A stretch of 64,000 bases of DNA from contig NC_064443.1 in assembly GCF_023343835.1 (NCBI RefSeq), forward strand, positions 1,488,001 through 1,552,000, in the 5' to 3' direction. Shown here piece by piece: positions 24,201-34,200 of this stretch. Position 1 is the first letter of the stretch, and each line of letters starts with the position of its first letter. A program made the translations under genes and the position numbers. The notes beneath the pieces are model-generated. The model did not search any database. It saw only the letters and a list, made by a program, of their open reading frames with translations, and was not told where the DNA came from. The stretch is from Lagopus muta (lineage: Eukaryota > Chordata > Aves > Galliformes > Phasianidae).

Positions 24201-26645
24201 CTGATGTGAACGTTCTTTAGCAAAATTACAGGTTCCACAGTAGTTTTGAATGAGTTCTGCTCTGATTCTGTCAATATTTTCAGTGCTACGCTGTCATTCT
24301 CGCTGAAACAGCAAACAGAGGAAAATCTTCCAGTGAAAGGTATCGTGGCTTGGGCGAATCTTGGGCAGAGATACTCAGACCCCATCATCCTGGGCTGCCT
24401 GCCTGAACAGAGCCTGATCTGACACGGGGCCAGATGAGCTGGTTCTGCTATTTTGTGATATTTCTCATTCTTAATGATTCACTTAGATGGAAAGCTAGAG
24501 ACCTCGCTTATGCTGATGTCATTTCGAGCTCTGCAGGCAGAAAACGGTAACATCCCATTAAAAAAAGTGTTATGCAATTCTGAAAGAAATGGGATTTCCC
24601 TGACTTGTGTAATTACAGTCAGAAGTCACATTTACAATGTTTCCAAGTGTTTCCACAGTTTTGCCAGTAGCACCAACTATTGGAAAGTTTTTCTTTTAGT
24701 TAATGACAGTGATATTCATTCTTCTTTTGTAGAATGCTCTGCTGTGGCAACAGCAAAAAATACAGATGCAAAACATCTACTAAAACCCAAAAGTAGAGGA
24801 AAAAAGAAATTTGAACTCCCAAGAATAAAGGGTGGGGAAAGAGGGCTTCCATTACAGTACTTACTGAAAGAAACCGTGATTTTATAGCTTGGGAAACTAA
24901 AATACAGCGTGACTAAGAGATTCAGCAAAGACTGTACAGTTAATTTGAAGGGACCTATGGCTACACAACATATTTATGTAAACCTCTATGTATGCATAGG
25001 AAAAATAAGGCATAAAAAATTATTTTCAAATCAACAACAACATTACAGATTCCATCATTGCAAGTGATGCCAATTGGAAATCACAGAGAAGAGAGAATGG
25101 CTCAACTAAGTTATGCTAAATTACACAGGAGTCTTGCTGCTGCCAGAAGGAGAGGGTCGGAGAAGGAAAGCTGCATCACCGTGCACTGAATGCTTTGAAT
25201 AGTTTTATTTAAAAAATGAAAATTAAAAAAAAATCCGCCCTTAATAGTTATGTGTATATAAAAAGAAGTACAAATGTACTCAGGCATCTTAGATTTGGGG
25301 TTGGTTTTGTTGTTTTTTGTTTGTTTGCTTGTTCCTCAGTTTTCAGCAGACTTGGCTCTGCCAGTTGAGTTTATCTGACTGTAGCTCTGACAACTTGAAG
25401 GTCATCACCCATGTACCAGATAGACTTGCAGACATCTTTCACCACCCATCAGTGGTGAACTACCTGCTCAAAAGGGCTAGTACAGAGATTTGGACTGACT
25501 CCATCACAACACACAACAATTGTTTCCATTTCAATAAAATGACATTTGCAAAAAATACATAGCATAAACTGGCAGAATCAAACATCTTTTCTGAAGTGCT
25601 GTGCATTTACAGATGGAACATAGCACTGAGCCTTGGTCATCTATTTAGGGAGGCTTTAGCACTGTAAGGCATAGAGAGAATTACGGTTGGTATAGAAATT
25701 GAGAGGGAAAAAAATACATTATATCTGGGATAAGTATGAGCTAAATAAGAATCGTTGGCATTTCTAATTTGCAGCTGTAAATCTCAAGGTGATTTCAAAA
25801 AGTTAGATATGTTATTATCCTATTTTCAAAGAAAGAGTCTTGGCAAAGATGATAACTTCATCAGAAGAGACTGACTGCCAATTGCTTTGCCCTGTTCACC
25901 CACTAACTGACAATCCCCCCTGAAGAGATCTGCCCTCTGTAATTTTCATAGGATTTAACCGCTGAGGGAGAGGAAAGCCATTTACAGAGTAGTGGTCTGC
26001 AACTTAAATGAAGATAATTACTCAGAATATCAGGAAACACTGCCTTATTCAGAGATCTGCCAAAAGCAGAATGTGGGGCACAGATACATTTCATGTTATG
26101 CTAACACAAATCTCTTGAGAAAAATCCTACTAAGTCACTTGGGCCACGGAAATGTTTATCAGGATGCCACGTTACATTCCTGTTACATTTCTTCTTTTTG
26201 GAGGCATCTTTCACTGTCACTGCCATTCAGGTGCTATAATGAGTTATATGGCAGCAATGAATCTTTTATACATCTGAATGTAAAAGCTCTAGAACACTTT
26301 ACTATTATACAGCAATGACAGGGAAAACAGAGGAAAGTGATGTTTTGAAAAAGAGAGATAGGAGAGCTTCTTCATAGCTGATTCAAAACTGAGGCTGATT
26401 AAAGTTCCAGACCCAAATCTGAGCTGGTGTTCCTCGATAACAGAGAACAGAAATCTCCTGGTGGCAGCACTGTACGAGCTCCCTGGAAAATGATGATAAA
26501 TGGCAGGAAGTTAATCTACGAAGAATGGGAGCAGCACACACGGTTGACTACTTACCTTAATGTTTCTGACATGTGTTACCAAAAAGTCTGATGATGCAAA
26601 GGCAGGAATCAATAATAAAATGTAAAGCAATAGGTGACTTTCCAT
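3298..26645 (-). CDS. ITIH3: Inter-alpha-trypsin inhibitor heavy chain 3 (22 coding exons)
   Basis: Secreted heavy chain of the inter-alpha-inhibitor family, which in this family is transferred to hyaluronan. Exons, high to low: 26556-26645, 22979-23002, 21745-21911, 20571-20675, 19989-20151, 19039-19149, 18309-18434, 17712-17828, 15985-16153, 15562-15687, 15139-15320, 14016-14201, 13272-13411, 12774-12928, 11264-11269, 10504-10530, 9614-9664, 8912-9025, 8147-8351, 6600-6772, 3538-3649, 3298-3427. All junctions are GT/AG and the phases join into 892 codons, close to human ITIH3 (about 890). Residues 1-20 are a hydrophobic signal peptide ([20 protein letters not shown]). A VIT domain follows (about 35-160), then a vWA domain with MIDAS residues DISGS at 289-293, T359 and D394. 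DPHF at 652-655 is the family's processing and glycosaminoglycan-ester site, followed by the ITI heavy-chain C-terminal domain ending in SSLF. Intron 1 (3.5 kb) and the other introns hold only simple repeats, one CR1 (intron 8) and the duplicated segment (intron 20). Paralogues ITIH1/ITIH4 are the alternatives; wording and length favour ITIH3. Confidence 0.93.
4966..5325 (+). CDS. Unrecognised 119-aa basic repeat protein, copy B
   Basis: Same length and repeat layout as the frame at 25-384, with ten amino-acid differences (residues 8, 18, 27, 31, 42, 66, 72, 74, 89, 100). By eye there are about 12 replacement and 3 silent changes, no frameshift and no stop. The basic clusters are all kept; several changes swap K and R. 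An in-frame stop (TGA at 4960-4962) precedes the ATG, and AATAAA lies at 5515-5520. The frame is nested antisense in an ITIH3 intron. Upstream (about 4890) is CGTTGCCATGG, half of an RFX X-box-like site, which could be a promoter element or chance. The function is unknown. Confidence 0.5.
   Translation: MPVLQLPTKRKAPKSCCNWEPPAKRQRLDEVMRLRRKRKLSRQNGKCVWQPPAKRPRMDENVRLARKRKLSLKDDILVWQPPAKHPRLEETMRMRRKRKAMEEDDDIKMQPPAKRAKLN
5515..5520 (+). terminator. Poly(A) signal AATAAA, copy B
   Basis: AATAAA about 190 nt after the stop of the copy B frame, in the same place as in copy A. It is in plus orientation and so cannot serve ITIH3. Confidence 0.5.
7439..7748 (+). repeat. Dispersed repeat, copy 1 (pair with 55603-55921)
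   Basis: About 310 bp that reappears in the same orientation at 55603-55921 with roughly 10 percent difference and a small insertion. It includes ACCTATTTAAGAGCTGGCT, which reads like a TATA-containing promoter segment. The sharp common ends and 48-kb separation fit an interspersed element (LTR or DNA-transposon remnant); I cannot name the family. It lies in ITIH3 intron 19. Confidence 0.75.
11264..11269 (-). CDS. ITIH3: 6-nt microexon of ITIH3 (exon 15)
   Basis: On the minus strand the six bases CTGAAG are flanked by ...GATAACAG and GTACGTAC, i.e. good acceptor and donor signals. The neighbours (exons 14 and 16) have the same split phase (1 nt + 2 nt), so the microexon adds exactly two residues. 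Including it gives TEAEAQAAP, which resembles the EDAEATPVSP linker remembered for human ITIH3 before DPHF. Skipping it leaves the frame intact, so it may be optional. Confidence 0.6.
16824..17702 (-). mobile_element. CR1 LINE, 3' portion, in ITIH3 intron 8
   Basis: The left edge carries the typical CR1 3' end read in reverse (AGAATCATAGAATTGTTTGAG followed by TTGGAAGGGA). The rest has CR1 3' region wording such as CCAAGGATGCAGCATCCAGC. It is 5'-truncated and its far end abuts the splice donor of exon 8. It is inserted in the same orientation as ITIH3. Confidence 0.85.
23699..24022. repeat. Simple repeats in ITIH3 intron 1
   Basis: A T/C-rich tract at about 23699-23737 and a (CAAA)n run at about 23998-24022. 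The rest of the 3.5-kb intron (23003-26555) shows no exon-like or repeat signal that I can support. Confidence 0.7.
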
Positions 26646-28061
26646 TTTGGAAAAAAAGTAAGATTCTCATCTGAACGACACAAATAAATATACAATGCTT
26701 TGTTTACAGAGTGTTAATAAATAACCTCATGTGAAAAGTGGGATTAAGTGTACAGAAAAAATTAAACACTGAATTTTGATTTGTATGATCTACAGAATAT
26801 TGCTACAAAATATTTATGTCGAGCTGGAAGAACATTTCAGCCATGGATCTCTATGTAATATCACCTGCAAACAGAACTCCAACAGCCATTTCTGTATTCC
26901 TTCTGATATCTTCTGAAAAGCTGTCATGCCTCAGCTTCACCACAGCTGTTCCAAAGCTCGCAGTCTTGTAAACTCATTTATACTCATTTGTTCTCCTATA
27001 AACTGCCTTTTATAACCCTGCATGCCACTCAGGCTCTCGACTGAGGCGCCAGTATCTGACGCATATCTTGGCTATCCCAGAAACTTCATGTTTTCCTGGT
27101 CATTTTGATGGCTGGAATTCAGCTCCTAGCTCACAGATCTTACATGTTGCACAATTCATATCTGTTCAGCCTGCAGGTGCCAGGCCCGTTTACTTTATTT
27201 GTTATCTCCACAGCGCTGATTCCTCATCTTTTAACTGGTTCCATCTCCTCCATTGCACGAAAACCCCAAGTTCTGTGTCTGTGAGGTAAACCCTCAGTAA
27301 TAAAACACTGGAGATACACAGTGAGCTATGCCAAATGTCATTTTTCATTTATTTCTCATTGCCAAATGCAAAACATAAAATTAACATGAAAAGACATTAA
27401 AATGAGACACGTGAACAGATCAGCAGCGGGAAGCAGAGAAGCACAGTGCCGTTCTGTGCCGAGCTGTTCTGTGTGTGGCACGGGACGGGCTGGGCACTGT
27501 TTTCTTCCCTACGTGCTCTGTGAGAGTTTTATTTCCCTTCCTTCTCCCCTGCTCTGAGACATTTTCAGTTTTCCCTGCAGCCAGCTTTCTGAGGCTCGGC
27601 AGGAACACGGCTCAAGAGGACAAGGAGCACCTTGTAAACCAGGCTAGAGCTTTATTAAGCAGCTCTTTGCTGTCTGAAGGTGACACGATGGCTTCGCTCA
27701 GCAGCTCCGAGCAGCCCGGGCCTCTACACACCACACAGGCAGCACCGCGGGGACCGTCGGCCGCTGTTTTTGAGGGGACGGCTTTGCTTCTCGTGATGGC
27801 GGCGGCACTCGGCCTCGCACTTCCCTCAGGCGCCCTGCCCGCTCCTAACATGGCCGCTTCGCCCGCTTCCAAGATGGCGGCGCAGAGCTCGCACCATAGA
27901 GACGCACGGCGGGCCGCTCTGCGCGCCGCGCTCTCTGTGGCGGCGGGGAGCCGACGGCATCTCTATGGCAGCGGCCACCGCGCTGCCGGGCGGGCGGCCC
28001 CGGGTGGCGGCAGCCGCCGCCGGGCGTTGAGGGAGCCCGCCGCGGGGCCGGCGGCGAGAGA
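26646..28061. other. Head-to-head intergenic region between ITIH3 and NEK4
   Basis: About 1.4 kb between the two start codons. The ITIH3 side is AT-rich with a TATA box; the NEK4 side is a CpG island from about 27770. The sharp compositional switch suggests two separate promoters rather than one shared one. Confidence 0.6.
27007..27014 (-). promoter_or_regulatory. ITIH3: Candidate TATA box for ITIH3
   Basis: TATAAAAG on the minus strand, in the context GGTTATAAAAGGC, about 360 nt upstream of the ITIH3 start codon. Further downstream GTTAATAAATAAC (26713-26725) is one mismatch from the HNF1 consensus, which would suit a liver gene. Both are motif calls only; the transcription start is not determined. 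Confidence 0.45.
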
Positions 28062-28210
28062 ATGCCCCTAGCCGCCTACTGCTTCCTGCGAGCTGTGGGC
28101 AAGGGCAGCTACGGGGAGGTGAGCCTGGTGCGGCACCGGCAGGACAGCAAGCAGGTAGCGAGGGGCTGAGGGGAGCGGGTCGGCCGGGGCCTGGCTGCGG
28201 GGGCCCGGAG
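27770..28210 (+). promoter_or_regulatory. NEK4: NEK4 CpG-island promoter with YY1-type sites
   Basis: Dense CpG sequence spanning the NEK4 start. AAGATGGCGGC at 27871-27881 is a strong YY1-type element, and related ATGGCGGC/ATGGCCGC words occur near 27796 and 27850. There is no TATA box. The layout is that of a broadly expressed gene. Confidence 0.7.
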
Positions 28211-31200
28211 GCAAAGCGATGGCAGCACGAGCGCCCTGCGAGCCTGTTAACCACGGTGCGCATTGCGGTGTTCTGCTAACTTCGCCGTCCGAAAAGTAAA
28301 CAGCACCGGGAGGGGACTTTCTGCTCTACGCAGGTCCCTGGATGTCACCGCTTTCTGTGCAGATCGTTAGCATTGGCCAGGATCTGGCTTCCTTATCGTT
28401 TCTGTTTTAACTTAAATATTTGATGTATTGGCCTGCGTCTTATCTCTTGCCAACTGTTACAAGCATTTTTTCACTAGCAGGATGAGCAAGATTTTTGGTT
28501 GTGGCTTTTGGAGCTTGCTATGTGTTCTGCAAAAGAAACTGTATTTTAAGTATATTTGCTGCCAGAGTAATGTTTGGGGTTTTTTTTGTTTGTTTGTTTT
28601 GTTTGTTTTTTGTTTTTTTTTATGGGTGTCACGTGGCTCTAGTGTTTAAAATGAAAAAAGTCTAATTTGCACAACAGAAAGCAGAAGAGGATTACAATGG
28701 GCTTAATGGGAATCTTGCCACAGTAGCATGTTCACTAAACCAAGTTTAAGCAGTGTTGAGTTTCAAGTTAGGCTATGTGCCTCTATTTTGCATTCTGGTC
28801 GTACTGACTAACACTGAAATAAAACTATAAGCTATTGGTTTCCGTGCCCAAATACCACTGAGACAATAGAAGAGGGCAAGTCTGGAAATGCTTCAAAGGA
28901 AATATGAGTTATCCTCGAAGAAGACAACAAGGCTGGCTGCCCAGCTGAAGTGCCTCTGTACCAATACAGCCAATTTGGGAAACAAACTGTAGGAGCTGGA
29001 AGCCACCATGCTACTAGAAAGCCTATGGTGTAGTCACTGAAACCTGGTGGGATGATTCCCACGACTGGAGTGTGGCTGTTGACAGCTAGAGCTGTTTAGA
29101 AGCTACAGGTGAGGAAAGAGGGGAGGAGGCATTGCCCTGTGCATCAATAGATGTACAGAGTGTGAAGAGCTGTCCATGAAGAATGGCCACGAGCAAGCTG
29201 AAAGCCTATGGGTGAGTTAGAGACTGAGGCAGAAAAGGGAGCCTAGTGGTTGGGGCCTGATGGAACGGAGGTTATTGATGAAGCCTTCTTCCTCCAGCTA
29301 CAAGAGACATTGTGTTCACAGGCTCTCAACCTGCTGGAAGAGTTAAGCCACCATGATATCTGCTGGAAAAGTAGCGTGGTGAGCTGTATGCAATCCAGGA
29401 GGCTCCTGGAATGCACTGACAACTTCCTGAGTCAAATAATAGATGGCCCCACCAGGGGGGGATGCAAAACAGAACCTGTTGTTCACCAATGTGAGTGAAT
29501 TTGGTTGGAGGTGTCAGGATTGGAGGCTGCCTGGGCTGTAGTGACACAAGCTCTCCATCCCCAGGTGTAGGCCATCAAGAAAGGAAGGCAAGAGACCGGC
29601 AGGTGTCAGAACCAGGATCTGCTGGATAGACTAGAGAGCAAGAAGAAAATGCACAGGCAGTAGAAACATGGACCGGTACCATGGGAGTATAGGGATGCTG
29701 CTAGACTGTGCAGGGATGTAGTGAAGAAGACAAAGTTCAACTGGAACTGGTTTTGGTAAGGAGAGCCAAGAAAGGTGTGTACCTCAACTAGAAAAGGTTA
29801 GTCCAAGAAGGCATGCCTCCACTAGTGAGTAATACAGGCAGGCTGGACGAGGGTAAAGGTGAGGTACTCAGCAGCTTTTTTGCATCAGTCACTGGCAACT
29901 ACTCATCACACAGCCCTTGAGGGAATGGGTTGGAAGGTGAGGATGTGGGAGTCCTCAGCGCGGGAGAAGTTATGAATCTGTTGTAGCGTGTCCAGAGGAG
30001 GGCCACAAAGATGATCCAAGGGATGGAACACCTCCCTACAAGGATGGGCTGAGAGCTGGGGCTGTGCAGCATGGAGAAGAGCTGCGGGGAGAGCTGAGAA
30101 TGGCTTGTCAGTATCTGAAGGAGCTCTAAGAAAGGACAGGCTCTTTAGCAGGGTCTGTTGTGACAGAACAGGGAGAAATGGTTTCAAAGTGAAAGAGGAG
30201 AGATTTAGATTGAATATAATGAAAACCTTTTTGCAGTAGGGGTAGTGAGGCACAGGTTGCCCATAGAGGTGGTGGTGCCCCATCCCTGGAGGCGGTCAAG
30301 ACCAGGATGGACAGGTCAAGCTATAGATGTTCCTGTTCATTGCAGGGCAGTTGGATCAGATGGCCTGTAATGATCCCTTCCAACTAAAAGCATTCTGTGA
30401 TTGTAGTTGATTAGGCATGTAGAACACTAGTTCTACTACTATAGCTAGAGTATTTGTATTTTGTTTCAAACGCAGATGATGCTGTGCACAGTTCTGTTGT
30501 GTTTCCCATGGGAGCCCTGTGCCACTGGTTATTAAAGCTGAGGAGCTTTTCTAATATCCAGCAGAGTTTTGAAAACAAACCATGCTCAGAGTCGTGAGGT
30601 ACTGTTGCTTTCTGCATCATGGATTCCTGTGGTATATTAGGGGCAGTCTTCCTCAACGCTAATTAAACATGCTGAATTAAATTAATAGGGCCAGCCTGGG
30701 AATTAGATAACCAAACCATTGCCAAGGACAGTGAAATTGAGTAAGGATTGTTGTAATGGTTTTGAATGAAAAACTCCCAGGTGAGAGTGGAGTCAGATGT
30801 GTGCCATGACATGGCTCTTCCACGGAAGGCTGCTTCCTTAGAAGGGATTGCCTCAAAATTTACATCAGTGAGGGACTGACCCTAAATATTGCTGCTCCGT
30901 TTGTTGAGCACATGCTCCGTATGTGCTCCATGTTTTCTTCTCTCGCTTGGCTTCAGTGATATTTTTCCTTAAATCTGAAATTCTTTAGGAAATGTTTGTT
31001 GTGGTGTACATGAGGGAGAATAACAGCTTTCAAGTGTAGCTTAAAACAAAAATAAATTTATACTAACAGTAAAACAGAATATGGGCCAGAAACCTTTTGG
31101 CTTTCAGTATGACCAAGAGGCTGTGCTTCACTCTCATTCATTTCTTCTTGCACAGGCTTCAACCTGCATGTGCAGAACCTGGTACCTGCAGCAGATATGT

Positions 31201-34200
31201 TTTAGGGCAAAGTTGAAGATGTTTCTGAAGCAGTTGTAAATGGCATCTGCCTTCAGCTTCTGGGGAAAATACTTTGGGCAGCCCTCCAACTGCTTCTCTG
31301 CTTGCACCATTGCTTTCCCAGTGGAAGCCTGTTTTCTTCCATGGTAAACTGCTTTGTAGGCTTTTTGTACAGAACAGTCCTAAGTTTTATGGCTCTGCTG
31401 CCAGGTGCTTATTTTTTGTTTGGTGCTTTTCTGTTAGGGCTGCTTGTTTTGCTTTTAAGAAAAGGATAAACAGACCTAAAAAGCTTAGCTGCGTTATTTT
31501 GTGCGTTCAGAAGTTCAGCTCTATTAGATACTTCCTGTGGATATGAAAATGTGGAATCCAAGCTTTGAAATAGAGATTTTTTTTTTTAACAAATTCTTTT
31601 AAATTTCATTTAGAAAGCATGATCTATATTCAGGTGAATTTTATTCTAGATATTCATTGTTGTTTTTCCGATACAACTGCATGCTTTCCTTAGTGTTATA
31701 TTATGTACTTATTGTGGAAATATTACTATCAAAACGACCATTTTAGAAGTAACTGTGATGCACTGTAAGACATTTCTGGCTTAAGAGGTTAATGATAAAC
31801 GTGTTTCTAAATGAAAAGAAAAAGATAATAAATGTGAACATAGACAAAAAGTGTCCCAGAATTCCTGTGCAGTGTCATTCAGGTAGACTAAGAACAGCTA
31901 CAGCTGTGCCTCCCCTTGCCTCCCCTTGCCTCCCCTTGCCTCCCCTTGCCTCCCCTTGCCTCCCCTTGCCTCCCCTTGCCTCCCCTTGCCTCCCCTTGCC
32001 TCCATAATTGTCTATGTGGTATATAACTGCTGAGAAATTGTCGTTTCCATATAGAATAATGTAAGGAGATTTCCATTACTGTGTTTCCTTTAGACTTGAG
32101 TCATTTCTAGAGTTTCTATGTGGTAACTTTCTTCTCTGATGATACACCTTAGAATTTCTTTTCCAGTACGTCATCAAGAAGTTAAACCTTAAGCATGCTT
32201 CCAGCCGAGAGAGGAAGGCAGCGGAGCAAGAGGCACAGCTGCTCTCCCAGCTGAAGCACCCCAACATAGTGGCATACCGAGAATCCTGGCAGGGGGAGGA
32301 TGGGCTGCTGTATATCGTTATGGGCTTCTGCGAAGGAGGAGACCTCTATCACAGACTCAAGGAGCAGAAGGGCAAACTTCTGCCAGAAAATCAGGTGGTA
32401 GAATGGTTTGTCCAGATTGCCATGGCATTGCAGGTAAAAGAAAATGTAGCTTTGTCATTTTAAAATAGAAATCCAGTTTGTATCTCTCTGCCTTTAGAAT
32501 TCCAGAGTTAGGCTACAGATTTTGAAATCCACTTTGGCTGGGTTGACAGCTGAGTACAATGGTTGTCAGTTCCATTAAGGACCTGTTTGCAGGTCACTGC
32601 AGTCAAACTAACTTACTGTTTTAGATAGGGTTTTGCTATCGCTTGGTATATCTACATCTCTGTCACAGCAGACAGTGTTAACTTCCAAGGTGTTTGTGGT
32701 CTGAAATGCTTCTGTGGTTTTTGGATCAGACTTAAAGAGTGTAGCTGTTGTTCTGTTTTCTTTAAAAGAAAAGGCTTCTTTCAGAAGCATTTTGTTTTCT
32801 GTGATTTGCTGTTTTTTAAATGGTAAGTTTAAACTGCTAATTCATCATTTTCTTAAATATAATCTGACTCTGCTGGCATCACAGATTATCAAACTTCAAA
32901 ACTGTTACTGTGGTAATAAAGACAAGATTGAAATATTCACACTGAGAAAGAAGAATTTTCTGTCCTGCTCCTTAAACGTTGGCTCCTGTGGCCAGATATA
33001 CACGAGTACATGTGTATGCACAGCCATGTCTGCTCTTGCTAATTGGAAGCCTCCTTGTTTTCCCATTCTTTAGACAAAGCTCATATGGCATTTTCCACCA
33101 AAAGTTTTAACTAAAGACTAAGATCTGGCTGCCAGGAAATGGAGCCATCAGAAGTGAGTTAGTCTGAGCACAGTCCTGCTTTTTTTATTTCTTCTTTTCT
33201 GCTGGCTTGTTAAACCCTGTGGGAGATGTCAATAAAGCAACACCAAGTTTTGGGTCTGTGCCTGTATTATGATGTTAATGTACCAGTGCTGCCTTCAGCA
33301 GTGATAAATCATTTTTATTAGACAGTGATACCTGTGTCTTTGCTGTGTTTGCATTTCCCTCCTTTGTGTTGCCTGATTTTGCTTCTCATGGAGAACCAGT
33401 TGTGTTACTTAACTCAGTCTATATTGGTTTTTTTCTCTTCCCCTCCCAGTATTTACACGAAAAACACATTCTTCACAGAGATCTTAAAACTCAAAATGTT
33501 TTTCTGACAAGAACAAATATAATCAAAGTGGGTGACCTGGGAATAGCCAGAGTGTTGGAAAACCAATGTGACATGGCCAGCACTCTCATAGGCACACCGT
33601 ACTACATGAGCCCTGAGCTCTTCTCTAACAAACCCTACAACTACAAGGTACAGTAAGCTGATGCAAATGTCGTTTCTGCTTTGCTAAGCAGCTTGTTTTG
33701 TTTGCCTGAGAACATTACAATCATATGCACTACTTTTAATTCATTGCTTTTGAATGTCACAAATGGTAAAAGGAAAAATGAGATTTTGGGCAGCACCTTC
33801 ATGGAGCTGTTTGTTGCAGTGGGTGAGAATTAACAGCACGTGATAAGTTATCACAAAGCAGATGTTTATCAGGCTACCTGTACCAATTGTAGCATGCCAA
33901 AATAAAGATTTTAGTCTGGGTTACGTAGCTGTGTTTTCTAAAAGTATTATGTATGAGACAGGATGCTTTATACTGAACTGTAACATTAAAAAAAAATAGA
34001 GGAACGTGCAGCATCTCTGAATTTAAACTGAAGTAAGATGGTTGTGCTCTGATGTTCCACGCGTTGAAAACCATGGGGAGCATCAGTTTGGGTGTCTGTG
34101 AGCAACAACTAAGGGAAACTGTTCTTAGGAAAAACAAGATTTTCTTTCTCTGGTTAAAACCAATGTTGTAATTAAAAAGAAAAACAACCACCCTACAAAC

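Noticed and set aside
24474-24887. 137-codon plus-strand frame in ITIH3 intron 1
   Set aside because: No family resemblance, no splice partners, and average AT-rich intron composition.
27475-28071. 198-codon plus-strand frame overlapping the NEK4 start
   Set aside because: It lies in the CpG-island promoter, is rich in Ala/Arg/Gly as expected from GC-rich DNA, and overlaps the well-supported NEK4 ATG in another frame.
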